Below are positions 26,679 through 33,965 of a stretch of 33,965 bases of DNA, piece by piece (position 1 is the stretch's first letter; the number at the start of each line of letters is the position of its first letter). The position numbers and the translations under genes were made by a program. This stretch comes from Gammaproteobacteria bacterium (GTDB taxonomy: Bacteria > Pseudomonadota > Gammaproteobacteria > Pseudomonadales > Azotimanducaceae_A), in contig DUAT01000046.1 of assembly GCA_012960755.1 (NCBI GenBank), positions 1 through 33,965 of the forward strand, in the 5' to 3' direction. The notes beneath the pieces were generated by a model. That model made no database searches and had not been told where the DNA came from. It saw nothing but the letters and a program-made list of their open reading frames with translations.

Positions 26679-27137
26679 GTGCTACAGAATTATTCAATCA
26701 TCGTGACTTTAATTTCAACTCTGCACTGCAGCATGTGGGATTTACCGGGGCAGGGGCATAGCAGAATAGTGCGCCAGAGACGAATCGGCTTCCCCATCTA
26801 TGGTGTAGATGGAGAGTCGATCTATGATCACTGGGATGACGGTATGCGAATGATGCATGGCTTAATGGCACATGGATTCCCGAATATGTTTCTTTGCGGC
26901 GGCTTGTTTGTGTTCCAGTTGGGTCTAAACTATTGCTATGGGGTTGATGTCCAGGCCAGACATGTGGCGTACACATTGAGCGAGTTGACGAAACGCGAGG
27001 TGCAGGTCGCACAACCTTCCACAGAAGCTGTCCAACAGTGGATGGACGATCAATTGAGCAGCGAGTCTTCACAAGCACTGCTGGTACTGGGTGGTTCACC
27101 TGCGAGTGTACGTCGTCAGCTCATTTGGCACCACTGA
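26679..27137 (+). pseudogene. Flavin monooxygenase (Baeyer-Villiger type), C-terminal fragment
   Basis: The protein-like part (about 26770-27080) reads IYGVDGESIYDHWDDGMRMMHGLMAHGFPNMF...LNYCYGVDVQARHVAYTLSEL, the C-terminal pattern of flavin-dependent Baeyer-Villiger/FMO-type monooxygenases (GFPNLF..., then FNFCHVID-like). The FAD- and NADPH-binding halves are absent, and the 3' end runs into the MITE-like element at 27106. The gene is therefore truncated at both ends and should be non-functional. It shows that the region once held another oxidative gene. Confidence 0.7.
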
Positions 27138-27322
27138 CACTAAATTCTAAGAGACACTTTTCTGCTCATTGTTGCTCCAGTCTAGCCCGCTAATCTCAGG
27201 TTTTGTACCTTCCTCTGATTCATTGTACGAGATTTTGTGATCGCCTCTGCTTCAGTTTAAATTAGCAGAAGTGTCTCTTAGCAAACAGGGTTAGGTGGTG
27301 CCATATGGGTTGACGTCACACA
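27106..27322. mobile_element. 217-bp palindromic MITE-like element
   Basis: Arms 27106-27158 and 27269-27322 are imperfect inverted repeats. The match extends inward (TTCTGCT against AGCAGAA), leaving ~100 bases of centre with no gene. The outer ends read GTGTACGTCG and CGTCACACA. The same arms occur singly at 401 and 24611. A short palindromic element with no transposase, sitting between two broken genes, fits a MITE. No clear target-site duplication is visible. Confidence 0.65.
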
Positions 27323-27591
27323 TTCGCACCAAACAACATACCTTTGCAGTATACCGGGTCGATGGTAAAGAGTTGCTCTTCGATAACCTTGCTGATCCCT
27401 ATCAGCAAGTGAACCTGGCTGAAGATGCAGCCTTTGATGACCTCAAGACTGAACTTCGAGCGATGATGGAAGGTAAAATGGATGAGCTAGGTGATACTTT
27501 CGAAGCGTCTACCTACTATCGCGAAGACTGGGTTTCCGAAGATCGGATGATTCAGGCTACGGCGACACAGAAAGATCTAAAGGTCGGTTAA
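27295..27591 (+). pseudogene. Sulfatase C-terminal fragment
   Basis: The open frame gives ...HIRTKQHTFAVYRVDGKELLFDNLADPYQQVNLAED, then a helical tail. This is the usual end of arylsulfatases (IRTKxYxYxxY, LYDNxxDPxQxxNL). The catalytic N-terminal half with the CxPSR signature is missing, and the frame starts inside the MITE-like arm, so the gene is truncated and not functional. The fragment comes right before the unknown protein at 27611. Confidence 0.72.
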
Positions 27592-27610
27592 GGCTGAATT
27601 AGTCTGGTCT

Positions 27611-28519
27611 ATGAAAGAAGTTTTTGACAAGGGTAAAGCGCTTTTTGGATCTGTCGCCGAGAAAGTGACGGCCGAGGTTGGTGAGCGGGTTTCAATGTTT
27701 TCTGAAACAGTGAATGGTTTGCCAATTTTTGTCTCAAAGGAAGCGTCATCAACCTATGAAGTCGAATACGACGAGAAACATTACTTCGTCATCCCATATA
27801 AATTAGCTGAAACGGGTTTTTCACTTCATACCATGCGCTGCTTGCCGCCGTCGGTGACTGAGCTCAATGACCTGCCGAAGCGACGAATATTTCATCTTCC
27901 AAATGAGCACTATGAATCCAGTCTTCGCAATTACTTGCTGAGATCCGCTCAGGAATTAGCCGTCTCCAACCGAGGTGAAGAAATCAGCACAATCGAAGAG
28001 TTGGCAGATAATATTGATGCATTGGATAACAAGATTACCTATGGCATGTTGTTAGTCGGCGGTATTGCCGCGTTTTTTAATCCTTTGGTTGGTGCTGGAA
28101 TAGCAATAAAAGCACTCACCCCTGGTGCTTCAAGTTTGCTAAACAAATACGGCTTAAAACCTTTAGGTGAAAAGTTATCGAAGAGGCAGATGGAGCAAGC
28201 CGTAAAGGAAGCAGAAAATCATGTTCTGCAGCAATTTGCATCTTCCAGTACTTTAAAAGTTGTGAACCCTATTCTACAGGAACTTGAACTAGCCCTACGG
28301 ACGACTGAAAAAGAGCATGACCCTCTCACCGATTTCAGTCTTGCTGATGGAATTATCCCAGCCTTGGATAACGAACGATGGCGTGAATTAATCGAGACAG
28401 CCGTTTACCATGTCTATGAAGAAGTCCTACATGACCCATCCCAATACGATAAGGCGGGTCTTGGGCCGGAAGATATTCGATGGTTTAAAACCATGTTCAA
28501 AGATATTGGTGACAAATAG
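27611..28519 (+). CDS. Conserved-looking protein of unknown function
   Basis: This 302-residue protein has no signal peptide. A central Gly/Ala-rich hydrophobic stretch (about residues 142-172, YGMLLVGGIAAFFNPLVGAGIAIKAL) could be a membrane hairpin or be buried in the fold. It is flanked by charged, helical regions, with an N-terminal half containing YEVEYDEKHYFVIPYKLAETGF. I do not recognise the family. No strong ribosome site is evident before the ATG. It stands alone between the sulfatase remnant and a convergent lipoprotein gene, with no operator module. Composition resembles that of its neighbours. Confidence 0.7.
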   Translation: MKEVFDKGKALFGSVAEKVTAEVGERVSMFSETVNGLPIFVSKEASSTYEVEYDEKHYFVIPYKLAETGFSLHTMRCLPPSVTELNDLPKRRIFHLPNEHYESSLRNYLLRSAQELAVSNRGEEISTIEELADNIDALDNKITYGMLLVGGIAAFFNPLVGAGIAIKALTPGASSLLNKYGLKPLGEKLSKRQMEQAVKEAENHVLQQFASSSTLKVVNPILQELELALRTTEKEHDPLTDFSLADGIIPALDNERWRELIETAVYHVYEEVLHDPSQYDKAGLGPEDIRWFKTMFKDIGDK

Positions 28520-28628
28520 ATTTGTTCTGCGAACTTACCGGTACTTTAAGGTACCAGATTTTCCGAAATTTCTTGATTGAGTATCAGGTGAGCTTGCTGA
28601 CTAACAGGTTGGAAGTTTTGAGCTGCAT

Positions 28629-28665
28629 TCTCTGCCAACATTGGATGATCGAATGTCGGCAGAGA
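28629..28665. terminator. Hairpin between convergent genes
   Basis: TCTCTGCC (28629-28636) pairs with GGCAGAGA (28658-28665), continuing after one mismatch with ACATT/AATGT around a 9-base loop. It lies between the ends of the 27611 (+) and 28711 (-) genes, where a shared terminator is expected. There is no T-run on either side, so efficiency is uncertain. Confidence 0.5.
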
Positions 28666-28710
28666 TGGGCTGGTCAGTTACTTAGCTATAGATCCTGAGG
28701 ACTGCTTCTT

Positions 28711-30918
28711 TTATTCGCTGACTGCAATTGCATTGATACTAACGTTGTTGATCCAGCAAAAGTTGACCGCTGAGTGCCAGCGAATCTCGACATTTTCAGC
28801 GCTTTCTGCTGACTCAGGGAGTGTGACAGAACCGGATGCCGGCTCAAAAGGGGCAACCGTAAGGAGATTCTCCCATGCGCCACCGCCGACACGAATATCG
28901 ATGGTGCAGGTTGAGCTGTCGTGTTTCGATGCTGTTGACGACACCGTAATGTGGCGTAGTCCTAAACTTGAGATTGTCTTGGTTAGCGTGCCGCCTGATG
29001 AGTACCAGCTACCGCCGCTGCTGAAGCCTTGAGAGCCGCTTGCTATCATGTTGCCGGGCTGAAGACCTGTGCCTGGTCCAAGGCCTGCGATCGGGTCACT
29101 CTCTCCAGCAGAGAACTCGTGTGACCAGACTGAAACGATGTCTTCTGCTTCAACTTCTACCAACAATTTAAGTAGTGTCGTTTCTTCCTCATTGTATGGG
29201 GTGCCATCTTCGTCGTTGTGCAATATGTCGTGAGCCCATGGTACTGCGTCTTCCGGTGACTGAGTCGTCCAGGAACCCCAGCTGTATTTGGTTTGGTTTC
29301 TGCCATCGACGAGTCCCCAGCTATAAGCGCCGACGTCATTTTTTCTCATGACTGGAGCGACAGCCTGGAAAGTGCTGCCAACCTGTCGCGCCATATATTC
29401 CGTGCATAGGATGGGGCGACCGTATTCCTTTAAACCGTCGATAATAGTTTGGACGCCGTTTGCTGAGGAGTAGCTGTGGAAGCTGATGATGTCGGACGCA
29501 GCCAGCTGATATTCATTGATCGATGAGAGTGGTTCGCCCTCAGCAACAGGAAAGTTTCGCCAAACCCCTGCAGTCAGTGGCTGCGTTGGATCAATCTCTC
29601 TCGCCCAGCCGAAGGTTTTACGAAGCAGGGCTTCAGCGCCAGCATTTTTGTCCTCTGGCGAAAGTCCATATTCGTGTATACCAAAACCATCCGGCTCATT
29701 GAATAAGTCCCAGATGATGACTCGTGGGTCATCCTTGAAGTGCCCAATGATCCCTTTGACGTAACCTTCCAGGTCATCGTGCCGAGAGTGGTCTCCGAGA
29801 ATTGCTTCACCTGGGCTCTGGACCCACCGCGAAGCCGTGATGTGTAAGCGAGGCTCTAGCTGTTCATACGCCTTGGTGGGGTCGGCAGGCAGCTCGCCAT
29901 ATTCAACCGTCTCGACGTTCGCGCCATAGGGGTTTTCATCCCATACGCCGTCAAAGAGTACTAACATGGTCCCGATTCCATGTTTATCGGCGATGGCGAG
30001 AAAGTTGTCGATTCGGTCTAAATACGCTTCTGACCCTTGATTCCAAACCACGTCGTGTAGGAAGACACGTATGGTATTCATGCCGAGGTCCGCAGCCCAA
30101 CCAAGCTCGCGGTCAATGGCGGCCTGGTCGTAGGTATCTGCCTGCCACATTTCAAGCATATTAACTGCGTAGGCGGGCGTGTAATTCACACCCATTAGCC
30201 AGCCGTTGGTATTGTGCCATTCTTGGGCTTCCTCGATGGTCCAGCGTGAGGAAACTACGGGGTCGATGGCCGTGCAAGGTTCACCGGCAGTGGGGCAATC
30301 CCAACCCGTTTCAACGGAGCAAAGCTGGGAACAACCATCGCCGTCGGCCAGGTTGCCATCATCGCAAATCTCTGGTGCATTAAGTAGGCCATTACCGCAG
30401 TTAGGTTGTTGTACTGCTTCTACCACGCAAGCGTTCCCAGGCGTGGGGCAAGAGAAGCCTTCTTCGATGGAACACGTGGAGGAACAACCGTCTGTGTCTG
30501 CGGTATTGCCGTCGTCGCAGGTTTCCGGGGGTTCCACTATGCTATTGCCACAGACAGGTTGTGGCTCGCATGGGCTGCCCGGAGTTGGACAAGTAAAACC
30601 TGTTTCAATGAGGCAAGTGGAGGAGCAGCCATCATCGTTGTTTGTGTTGCCGTCGTCACAGGTTTCGGGGCCCTCTACCACGCTATTGGCGCAGATTGCT
30701 GACGATTGTTCGCGCGCGCTGGAATTTACCGGGGTATTTGTCTCATTGTTGGAGGAGCTTCCACCGCCCCCGCCACCACCACCGCCGCCACAGCCTGAAA
30801 CAAGTGCTAAAGCTGCGCCTGCAACAATCAAGGTGGCAAGGCCGCGTCGCACCAGCCGTTTGTAGTTGGGGATTGGTGAGTGAGTGTTTTGCGTGGATAT
30901 GCAATGGTTCGATTTCAT
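28711..30918 (-). CDS. Lipoprotein GH5-like glycosidase with three Cys-rich repeats
   Basis: About 735 residues. A signal ending in lipobox LVSGC43 and a run of ten glycines anchor the protein at a membrane. Three ~45-residue repeats follow (about 75-210), each with a CGN..PETCDDGN..DGCSSTC..E.GF.CPT pattern: the Myxo-type disulfide repeat/DUF4215. The TIM-barrel glycosidase (about 225-595) has its acid/base at E408 (LFNEPD) and nucleophile at E507 (CTEYMA). The C-terminal ~135 residues look like a beta-sandwich, possibly carbohydrate-binding. I start at ATG 30918 because AGG/GGAG lies just upstream; an ATG at 30939 is possible. The catalytic part is paralogous to the cytoplasmic enzyme at 15239. 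Myxo repeats are rare in gammaproteobacteria, which suggests transfer of that segment. Confidence 0.88.
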   Translation of the reverse strand: MKSNHCISTQNTHSPIPNYKRLVRRGLATLIVAGAALALVSGCGGGGGGGGGGSSSNNETNTPVNSSAREQSSAICANSVVEGPETCDDGNTNNDDGCSSTCLIETGFTCPTPGSPCEPQPVCGNSIVEPPETCDDGNTADTDGCSSTCSIEEGFSCPTPGNACVVEAVQQPNCGNGLLNAPEICDDGNLADGDGCSQLCSVETGWDCPTAGEPCTAIDPVVSSRWTIEEAQEWHNTNGWLMGVNYTPAYAVNMLEMWQADTYDQAAIDRELGWAADLGMNTIRVFLHDVVWNQGSEAYLDRIDNFLAIADKHGIGTMLVLFDGVWDENPYGANVETVEYGELPADPTKAYEQLEPRLHITASRWVQSPGEAILGDHSRHDDLEGYVKGIIGHFKDDPRVIIWDLFNEPDGFGIHEYGLSPEDKNAGAEALLRKTFGWAREIDPTQPLTAGVWRNFPVAEGEPLSSINEYQLAASDIISFHSYSSANGVQTIIDGLKEYGRPILCTEYMARQVGSTFQAVAPVMRKNDVGAYSWGLVDGRNQTKYSWGSWTTQSPEDAVPWAHDILHNDEDGTPYNEEETTLLKLLVEVEAEDIVSVWSHEFSAGESDPIAGLGPGTGLQPGNMIASGSQGFSSGGSWYSSGGTLTKTISSLGLRHITVSSTASKHDSSTCTIDIRVGGGAWENLLTVAPFEPASGSVTLPESAESAENVEIRWHSAVNFCWINNVSINAIAVSE

Positions 30919-30939
30919 AAGCTCCAACCTGGCGATCAT

Positions 30940-31240
30940 GAATATCGCGTCCGTATTATAATTGTTGTACCACCAACCTTCTGTTGGCAGAGATATTCTG
31001 AATGGCGTTCCACTTTATCGCTTTATTGCAAAGAATTTTGTTCACAAGCACCATTGTTTACAAGCACCTTATATGCTGCCATTGTGCGGTGCACTCATCT
31101 GCTAATCTCACTTCGCGAGGTGCGCTTGCGCTCTACATCTCTAAGTTGGTTGTTTGATGCACAATAGTCGCTTAGAACAAACCTATTAGAGCGTCACAGA
31201 GCGAGGGTTACCGAAAGTAATTGGGACCTTGAGTGTGTAA
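30940..31240. other. Upstream region of the lipoprotein glycosidase
   Basis: No gene is visible. ACAAGCACC occurs twice (31044-31052 and 31060-31068, 16 bases apart), recalling the GCTTG words of the operator modules on the - strand but without their 19-base register. A promoter for the - strand glycosidase gene must lie here; I see no clear one. Confidence 0.35.
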
Positions 31241-31247
31241 CAATAAA

Positions 31248-31280
31248 CCTTTCAAGCCATGTCATCCATGACTTGAAAGG
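31248..31280 (-). terminator. Intrinsic terminator after the SnoaL-like gene
   Basis: CCTTTCAAG (31248-31256) pairs with CTTGAAAGG (31272-31280) over nine bases, 8 bases beyond the stop codon of the - strand gene. On that strand it is followed by TTTATTG, a short U-rich tail. Confidence 0.7.
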
Positions 31281-31288
31281 AATGCCTG

Positions 31289-31717
31289 TTACTGGATTTG
31301 ATAGCTGTTGACGATTCGCCAGACACCATCGGTTTCTTTTTTAAGTTTATAAGTGAAGTGCGAAGGTCCGGCTGGCGAATTGTAGACGATCGGTGTGGCA
31401 GTAACGATGCTACCATCGAACGAGTACCCAGCATCATCTTCATTGACACTTAGGTTTAGGAATGCGCCCTGAGCTACGGCACCTTCAAAGTATCCTCGTA
31501 GCACTGCCTTAGTTGCACCTTCTGGGTTAGTCCAATTATCGGAAAATGCCGCCACCATGCCATCCACATCACCGGTTATCTCAGCTCGATGAAACTGTTT
31601 CAATGCATCGGCAGCTGCATTTGCTTCAGGTGTAGTAGGACCGGATGATGCACATCCTGCCAACAGTAGGCCGATGGCCGACAACAGGAATAGAACCGGT
31701 TTAATTGAGATTTTCAT
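31289..31717 (-). CDS. SnoaL/NTF2-like lipoprotein
   Basis: This 142-residue protein has a clear lipobox (LLLAGC22). The mature part (ALKQFHRAEITGDVDGMVAAFSDNWTNPEGATKAVLRGYFEGA..., ending DGVWRIVNSYQIQ) has the SnoaL/DUF4440 NTF2-like pattern: a helical start, then strands closing in a W-R-I-V strand. This fold commonly binds or isomerises small hydrophobic molecules. AGAGGTAG lies 6 bases upstream of the ATG. Operator module 5 points its best promoter at this gene (leader ~165 bases), so it is a likely member of the regulon, and it shares a fold class with the sensor domain of the M56 protein. A periplasmic ligand-binding role is inference. Confidence 0.78.
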   Translation of the reverse strand: MKISIKPVLFLLSAIGLLLAGCASSGPTTPEANAAADALKQFHRAEITGDVDGMVAAFSDNWTNPEGATKAVLRGYFEGAVAQGAFLNLSVNEDDAGYSFDGSIVTATPIVYNSPAGPSHFTYKLKKETDGVWRIVNSYQIQ

Positions 31718-31883
31718 TTAGTCTACCTCTTTTTTTAATTTTTTGAGTTGTAAATAAATACAGCCATTCGCAAGCCGCGTATGGATGCATGTAACGTTTC
31801 AATCTCCTAAGTGACCAAATCTGTATCAACGTATATCATTGGCCATCCTCACACCCAGGAAGAACTGTTTAAAAACCATACCT

Positions 31884-31940
31884 AATGCACATTATCAAGC
31901 ATAGTGCTATTGTTCAAGCAATATGCTCTTTTTTAAGCAT
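31884..31940 (-). promoter_or_regulatory. Triple 19-bp operator/promoter module 5 (divergent)
   Basis: Read on the - strand, units start at 31940, 31921 and 31902; the last is ATGCTTGATAATGTGCATT, identical to a unit of module 3. The embedded - strand promoter is TTGAAC (31917-31912), a 17-base spacer and TAATGT (31894-31889), pointing at the SnoaL-like gene. The module lies between two divergent genes and could control both. Confidence 0.75.
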
Positions 31941-31958
31941 TAAATTTTCCGCTATAAT
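31930..31958 (+). promoter_or_regulatory. Promoter for the GH51 gene
   Basis: A perfect TATAAT lies at 31953-31958, with a T-rich, poor -35 (around 31930-31935) that falls inside the first unit of module 5. A repressor bound there would block this promoter too. The GTG start is 33 bases beyond the -10, after GAGGAG. Confidence 0.6.
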
Positions 31959-31991
31959 GTTCCTCTTGATCAACATGCCAGAGGAGCGATA

Positions 31992-33491
31992 GTGAAACAG
32001 ACAGAAGTGCAAATTCACCCTGCTTACATCATTGGGGAGGTCAGTCCATTTATTTTTGGAGGCTTTATTGAACACATTGGTCGTTGCGTCTACGAAGGAC
32101 TTTACGACCCAAAAAGCAAATGGGCTGATGAACATGGATTCCGAACGGACGTGATGGCTGCATTGCGTGAACTCGATATGACGATGATGCGTTATCCAGG
32201 AGGAAACTTTGTATCAGGTTATCACTGGCAAGATGGTGTGGGTCCAAAAAGCGAGCGGCCCACAGTAAAGGACCACGCATGGAACAGTCTTGAATCGAAT
32301 CACTTTGGCACCGATGAGTTTATGACCCTTTGCCGCAAAATGAATTGGGAGCCGATGATGGCTGCTAACCTCGGCACAGGCACGCCTGAGGAAGCCAGAG
32401 ATTGGGTCGAGTATTGCAATTCACCAGCCGGGTCCCGGTTTTCTGACATGCGAGTCACAAATGGATCCAAAGAGCCTTATGGAATCAAGTATTGGTGTCT
32501 TGGCAATGAGATGGATGGGCCATGGCAAATAGGGCATGTACCTGCCGATCAATACGCTATCAGGGCACAACAGGCAGCGAAGATGATGCGTGATTGTGAC
32601 CGAAGTATTCAGAGCATTGCCTGCGGCTCCAGTGCTGAGTCGATGCCGACATTCCTCGAATGGGATCAGAAGGTACTCGAATATGTCGGCGGTCTGGCCA
32701 AATATGTCAGTCTGCATAAGTATGTGGGTAACTCTAGAGATGATAGTGCAGAGTATCTGGCTATTGGCGCTAGTATCGACAGACAGATTGAGTCAGTTGA
32801 TGCCTGTTGCCGCCTGGTACAGGCAAAGAGGAAATCTCGCCGCCGGGCTTATCTTTGTTTTGATGAATGGAACGTCTGGTATAAAACGAACAAACCGGAA
32901 TTTTTGGATGGTAAGGGCGAGTTTGCACCGCACCTAAATGAGGAGATGTACAACTTCGAAGACGCACTGGTTGTTGCACAGTTTCTCAATAGTTTTATTC
33001 GACATGCAGATGTGGTCAAGATTGCTAATCTCGCCCAGGTGGTGAACGTCATCGCACCGCTTATAACCCAGGGTGAAGAATTGTTGAAGCAGAGTATCTT
33101 TCATGCCTTTAAGCTATTTTCAGAACATAAGCAAGGTGACTCTCTTAAATTGGTAGTCGATGGTCCGCAATATGAATCTGCTCAAGGTGCGGTTCCCTAT
33201 TTAGATTGCTCTGCAATATTTAGTCGGGAGGAAAAGCGAATAACTATATTTGCAGTAAACCGGTCTGTAGATGAATCTATGCCACTGAAGATTATTTTGA
33301 ATCAGTTTCAAATTGATTGCCCTGGCGAAGCAATCATATTGAATCATGACGACTTGAAAGCGACTAACGATTTTGCAACACCCGATGAAGTAACTCCTCA
33401 AACATTTGATCAAGTGTCTGTTAACGGTACTACTCTGATTGCCGAGTTGCCAGCGGCATCCCTGACCAGGCTGGTAGTGTTTACTAATTGA
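31992..33491 (+). CDS. Alpha-N-arabinofuranosidase, GH51 family
   Basis: This 499-residue intracellular retaining glycosidase is expected to release L-arabinofuranosyl (or related) groups from oligosaccharides or glycosides. The acid/base is E173 in CLGNEMDGPWQIGH and the nucleophile is E292 in CFDEWNVWY, both diagnostic for GH51. The N-terminal SPFIFGGFIEHIGRCVYEGLYDP and MMRYPGGNFVSGYHWQDGVGP are also classical. It has no signal peptide, and its length is usual for the family. It starts with GTG, 5 bases after GAGGAG. Operator module 5 overlaps its promoter, tying it to the island's regulon although it lies ~7 kb outside it. It would act on imported glycosides, alongside the cytoplasmic GH5-like enzyme. 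Confidence 0.93.
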   Translation: MKQTEVQIHPAYIIGEVSPFIFGGFIEHIGRCVYEGLYDPKSKWADEHGFRTDVMAALRELDMTMMRYPGGNFVSGYHWQDGVGPKSERPTVKDHAWNSLESNHFGTDEFMTLCRKMNWEPMMAANLGTGTPEEARDWVEYCNSPAGSRFSDMRVTNGSKEPYGIKYWCLGNEMDGPWQIGHVPADQYAIRAQQAAKMMRDCDRSIQSIACGSSAESMPTFLEWDQKVLEYVGGLAKYVSLHKYVGNSRDDSAEYLAIGASIDRQIESVDACCRLVQAKRKSRRRAYLCFDEWNVWYKTNKPEFLDGKGEFAPHLNEEMYNFEDALVVAQFLNSFIRHADVVKIANLAQVVNVIAPLITQGEELLKQSIFHAFKLFSEHKQGDSLKLVVDGPQYESAQGAVPYLDCSAIFSREEKRITIFAVNRSVDESMPLKIILNQFQIDCPGEAIILNHDDLKATNDFATPDEVTPQTFDQVSVNGTTLIAELPAASLTRLVVFTN

Positions 33492-33821
33492 TGAGCGTCT
33501 CTCAGATGAGTGCATCCAGAACAAACGCATGGTAAAAAAGCACGCTAGTTGGCGCTGATAGAATCATTGGATTTACAAAGATAGGGCCAAGTTATGACAA
33601 ATAATGAAATCCGTTTAAGCGCGCGGGGATAAGAAGAATAAACCACATTTTTGCTCTTCCAGCTAACTGCATCATCCCCTAGAACCTGAGTTAAGCTCCG
33701 GTTATCGTTTGAAATCTGGTGATTCTTGAGGAACTGATGGGCTGCATCATGCTGACCAGTCCGCGTTCATTGCATTGTTGGGCGGCCAAGCCGAGTTAGA
33801 CCCCACCAGCGTTAGCAGACG
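33492..33821. other. No recognisable gene
   Basis: About 330 bases beyond the GH51 gene contain no supported frame, terminator or operator unit. They lead into the transposase remnant at the window edge. Confidence 0.4.
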
Positions 33822-33965
33822 TCAGAATAGTTTTGTCGAATGCGGGAAGAGACCCTCTGGGGGTGAACGGTTCCTAGCCTGTGATGCCTCATCCAGACCA
33901 AGATGCTTCAATATCTTTTCGATAACCACAGGGTCTTCAATACTGGCTATGATCTTTACCCTGCT
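33822..33965 (-). pseudogene. Transposase C-terminal fragment, IS91-like (partial at window edge)
   Basis: On the - strand the last 144 bases read SRVKIIASIEDPVVIEKILKHLG..., then a proline-containing tail to a stop at 33822. The R(V)-IIA-IEDP-VIEKIL-HLGL pattern is what I know from the C-termini of IS91/IS801-type transposases. The rest lies outside the window, so whether the gene is intact is unknown. Confidence 0.6.

Noticed and set aside
30370..30720. Regular repeats resembling a CRISPR array
   Set aside because: The ~135-base periodicity is the coding sequence of three disulfide repeats; there are no identical short repeats with unique spacers and no cas genes.
30206..30865. A 219-aa + strand open frame with regular repeats
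   Set aside because: It is the antisense shadow of the Cys-rich repeats of the lipoprotein glycosidase on the - strand.
31044..31068. A sixth operator module before the lipoprotein glycosidase
   Set aside because: The two ACAAGCACC words are 16 rather than 19 bases apart, and no ATGC-N10-GCAT dyad is present.

Overview
The window comes from a Gram-negative bacterium. It encodes a TonB-dependent outer-membrane receptor, several lipobox proteins, an ECF sigma/anti-sigma pair and periplasmic quinoproteins. Base composition looks close to 50% GC. The receptor type and the UPF0145, BlaI/M56 and GH51 genes fit a free-living gammaproteobacterium, but I cannot fix the genus. No rRNA, tRNA or CRISPR array was seen.

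Layout. Positions 1-454 hold repeats: a ~90-bp sequence that recurs at 24739, and one arm of a ~54-bp repeat family. Positions 455-24610 form a dense island, all on the + strand: an SDR dehydrogenase (953), a D-aminoacylase-type amidohydrolase (2275), a BlaI-like repressor (4612) with an M56 membrane protease that carries a SnoaL/NTF2-like domain where BlaR1 has its penicillin sensor (5016), a 1186-aa TonB receptor (6672), a four-gene run of two ABC half-transporters, a GH5-like glycosidase and a PhyH-type dioxygenase (10607-17125), and a run that recalls polyvinyl-alcohol degradation: a small exported protein (17719), a PHB-depolymerase-like/oxidised-PVA-hydrolase-like esterase (18262), a haem-c quinoprotein like PVA dehydrogenase (19289) and a lipoprotein that fuses a serine hydrolase, a PKD-like domain and a PQQ dehydrogenase (21314). 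The inverted repeat arm at 24611 starts one base after that last stop codon.

Positions 24611-27600 are mobile-element scar tissue around a compact ECF sigma, zinc anti-sigma and YbjQ operon on the - strand. A 217-bp palindromic MITE-like element lies between the tail of a flavin monooxygenase and the tail of a sulfatase, both broken. Positions 27611-33491 hold an unknown 302-aa protein, a large lipoprotein glycosidase paralogous to the island's GH5-like enzyme, a SnoaL-like lipoprotein and a divergent GH51 arabinofuranosidase. The right edge cuts an IS91-type transposase tail.

The most notable signal is a repeated regulatory module. Three tandem 19-bp units, each a dyad ATGC-N10-GCAT, stand upstream of the SDR, the amidohydrolase, the TonB receptor, the 17719 run and between the SnoaL lipoprotein and GH51 genes. 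A weaker copy precedes the BlaI-like gene. In four copies the units enclose a sigma-70 promoter in fixed register (17-bp spacer). My working model, which is inference, is that the M56-SnoaL protein senses a small molecule, inactivates the BlaI-like repressor, and so induces uptake, deglycosylation, hydrolysis and periplasmic oxidation of a hydroxyl-rich compound (a glycosylated polyol or polyketide, or a plant-type polymer).
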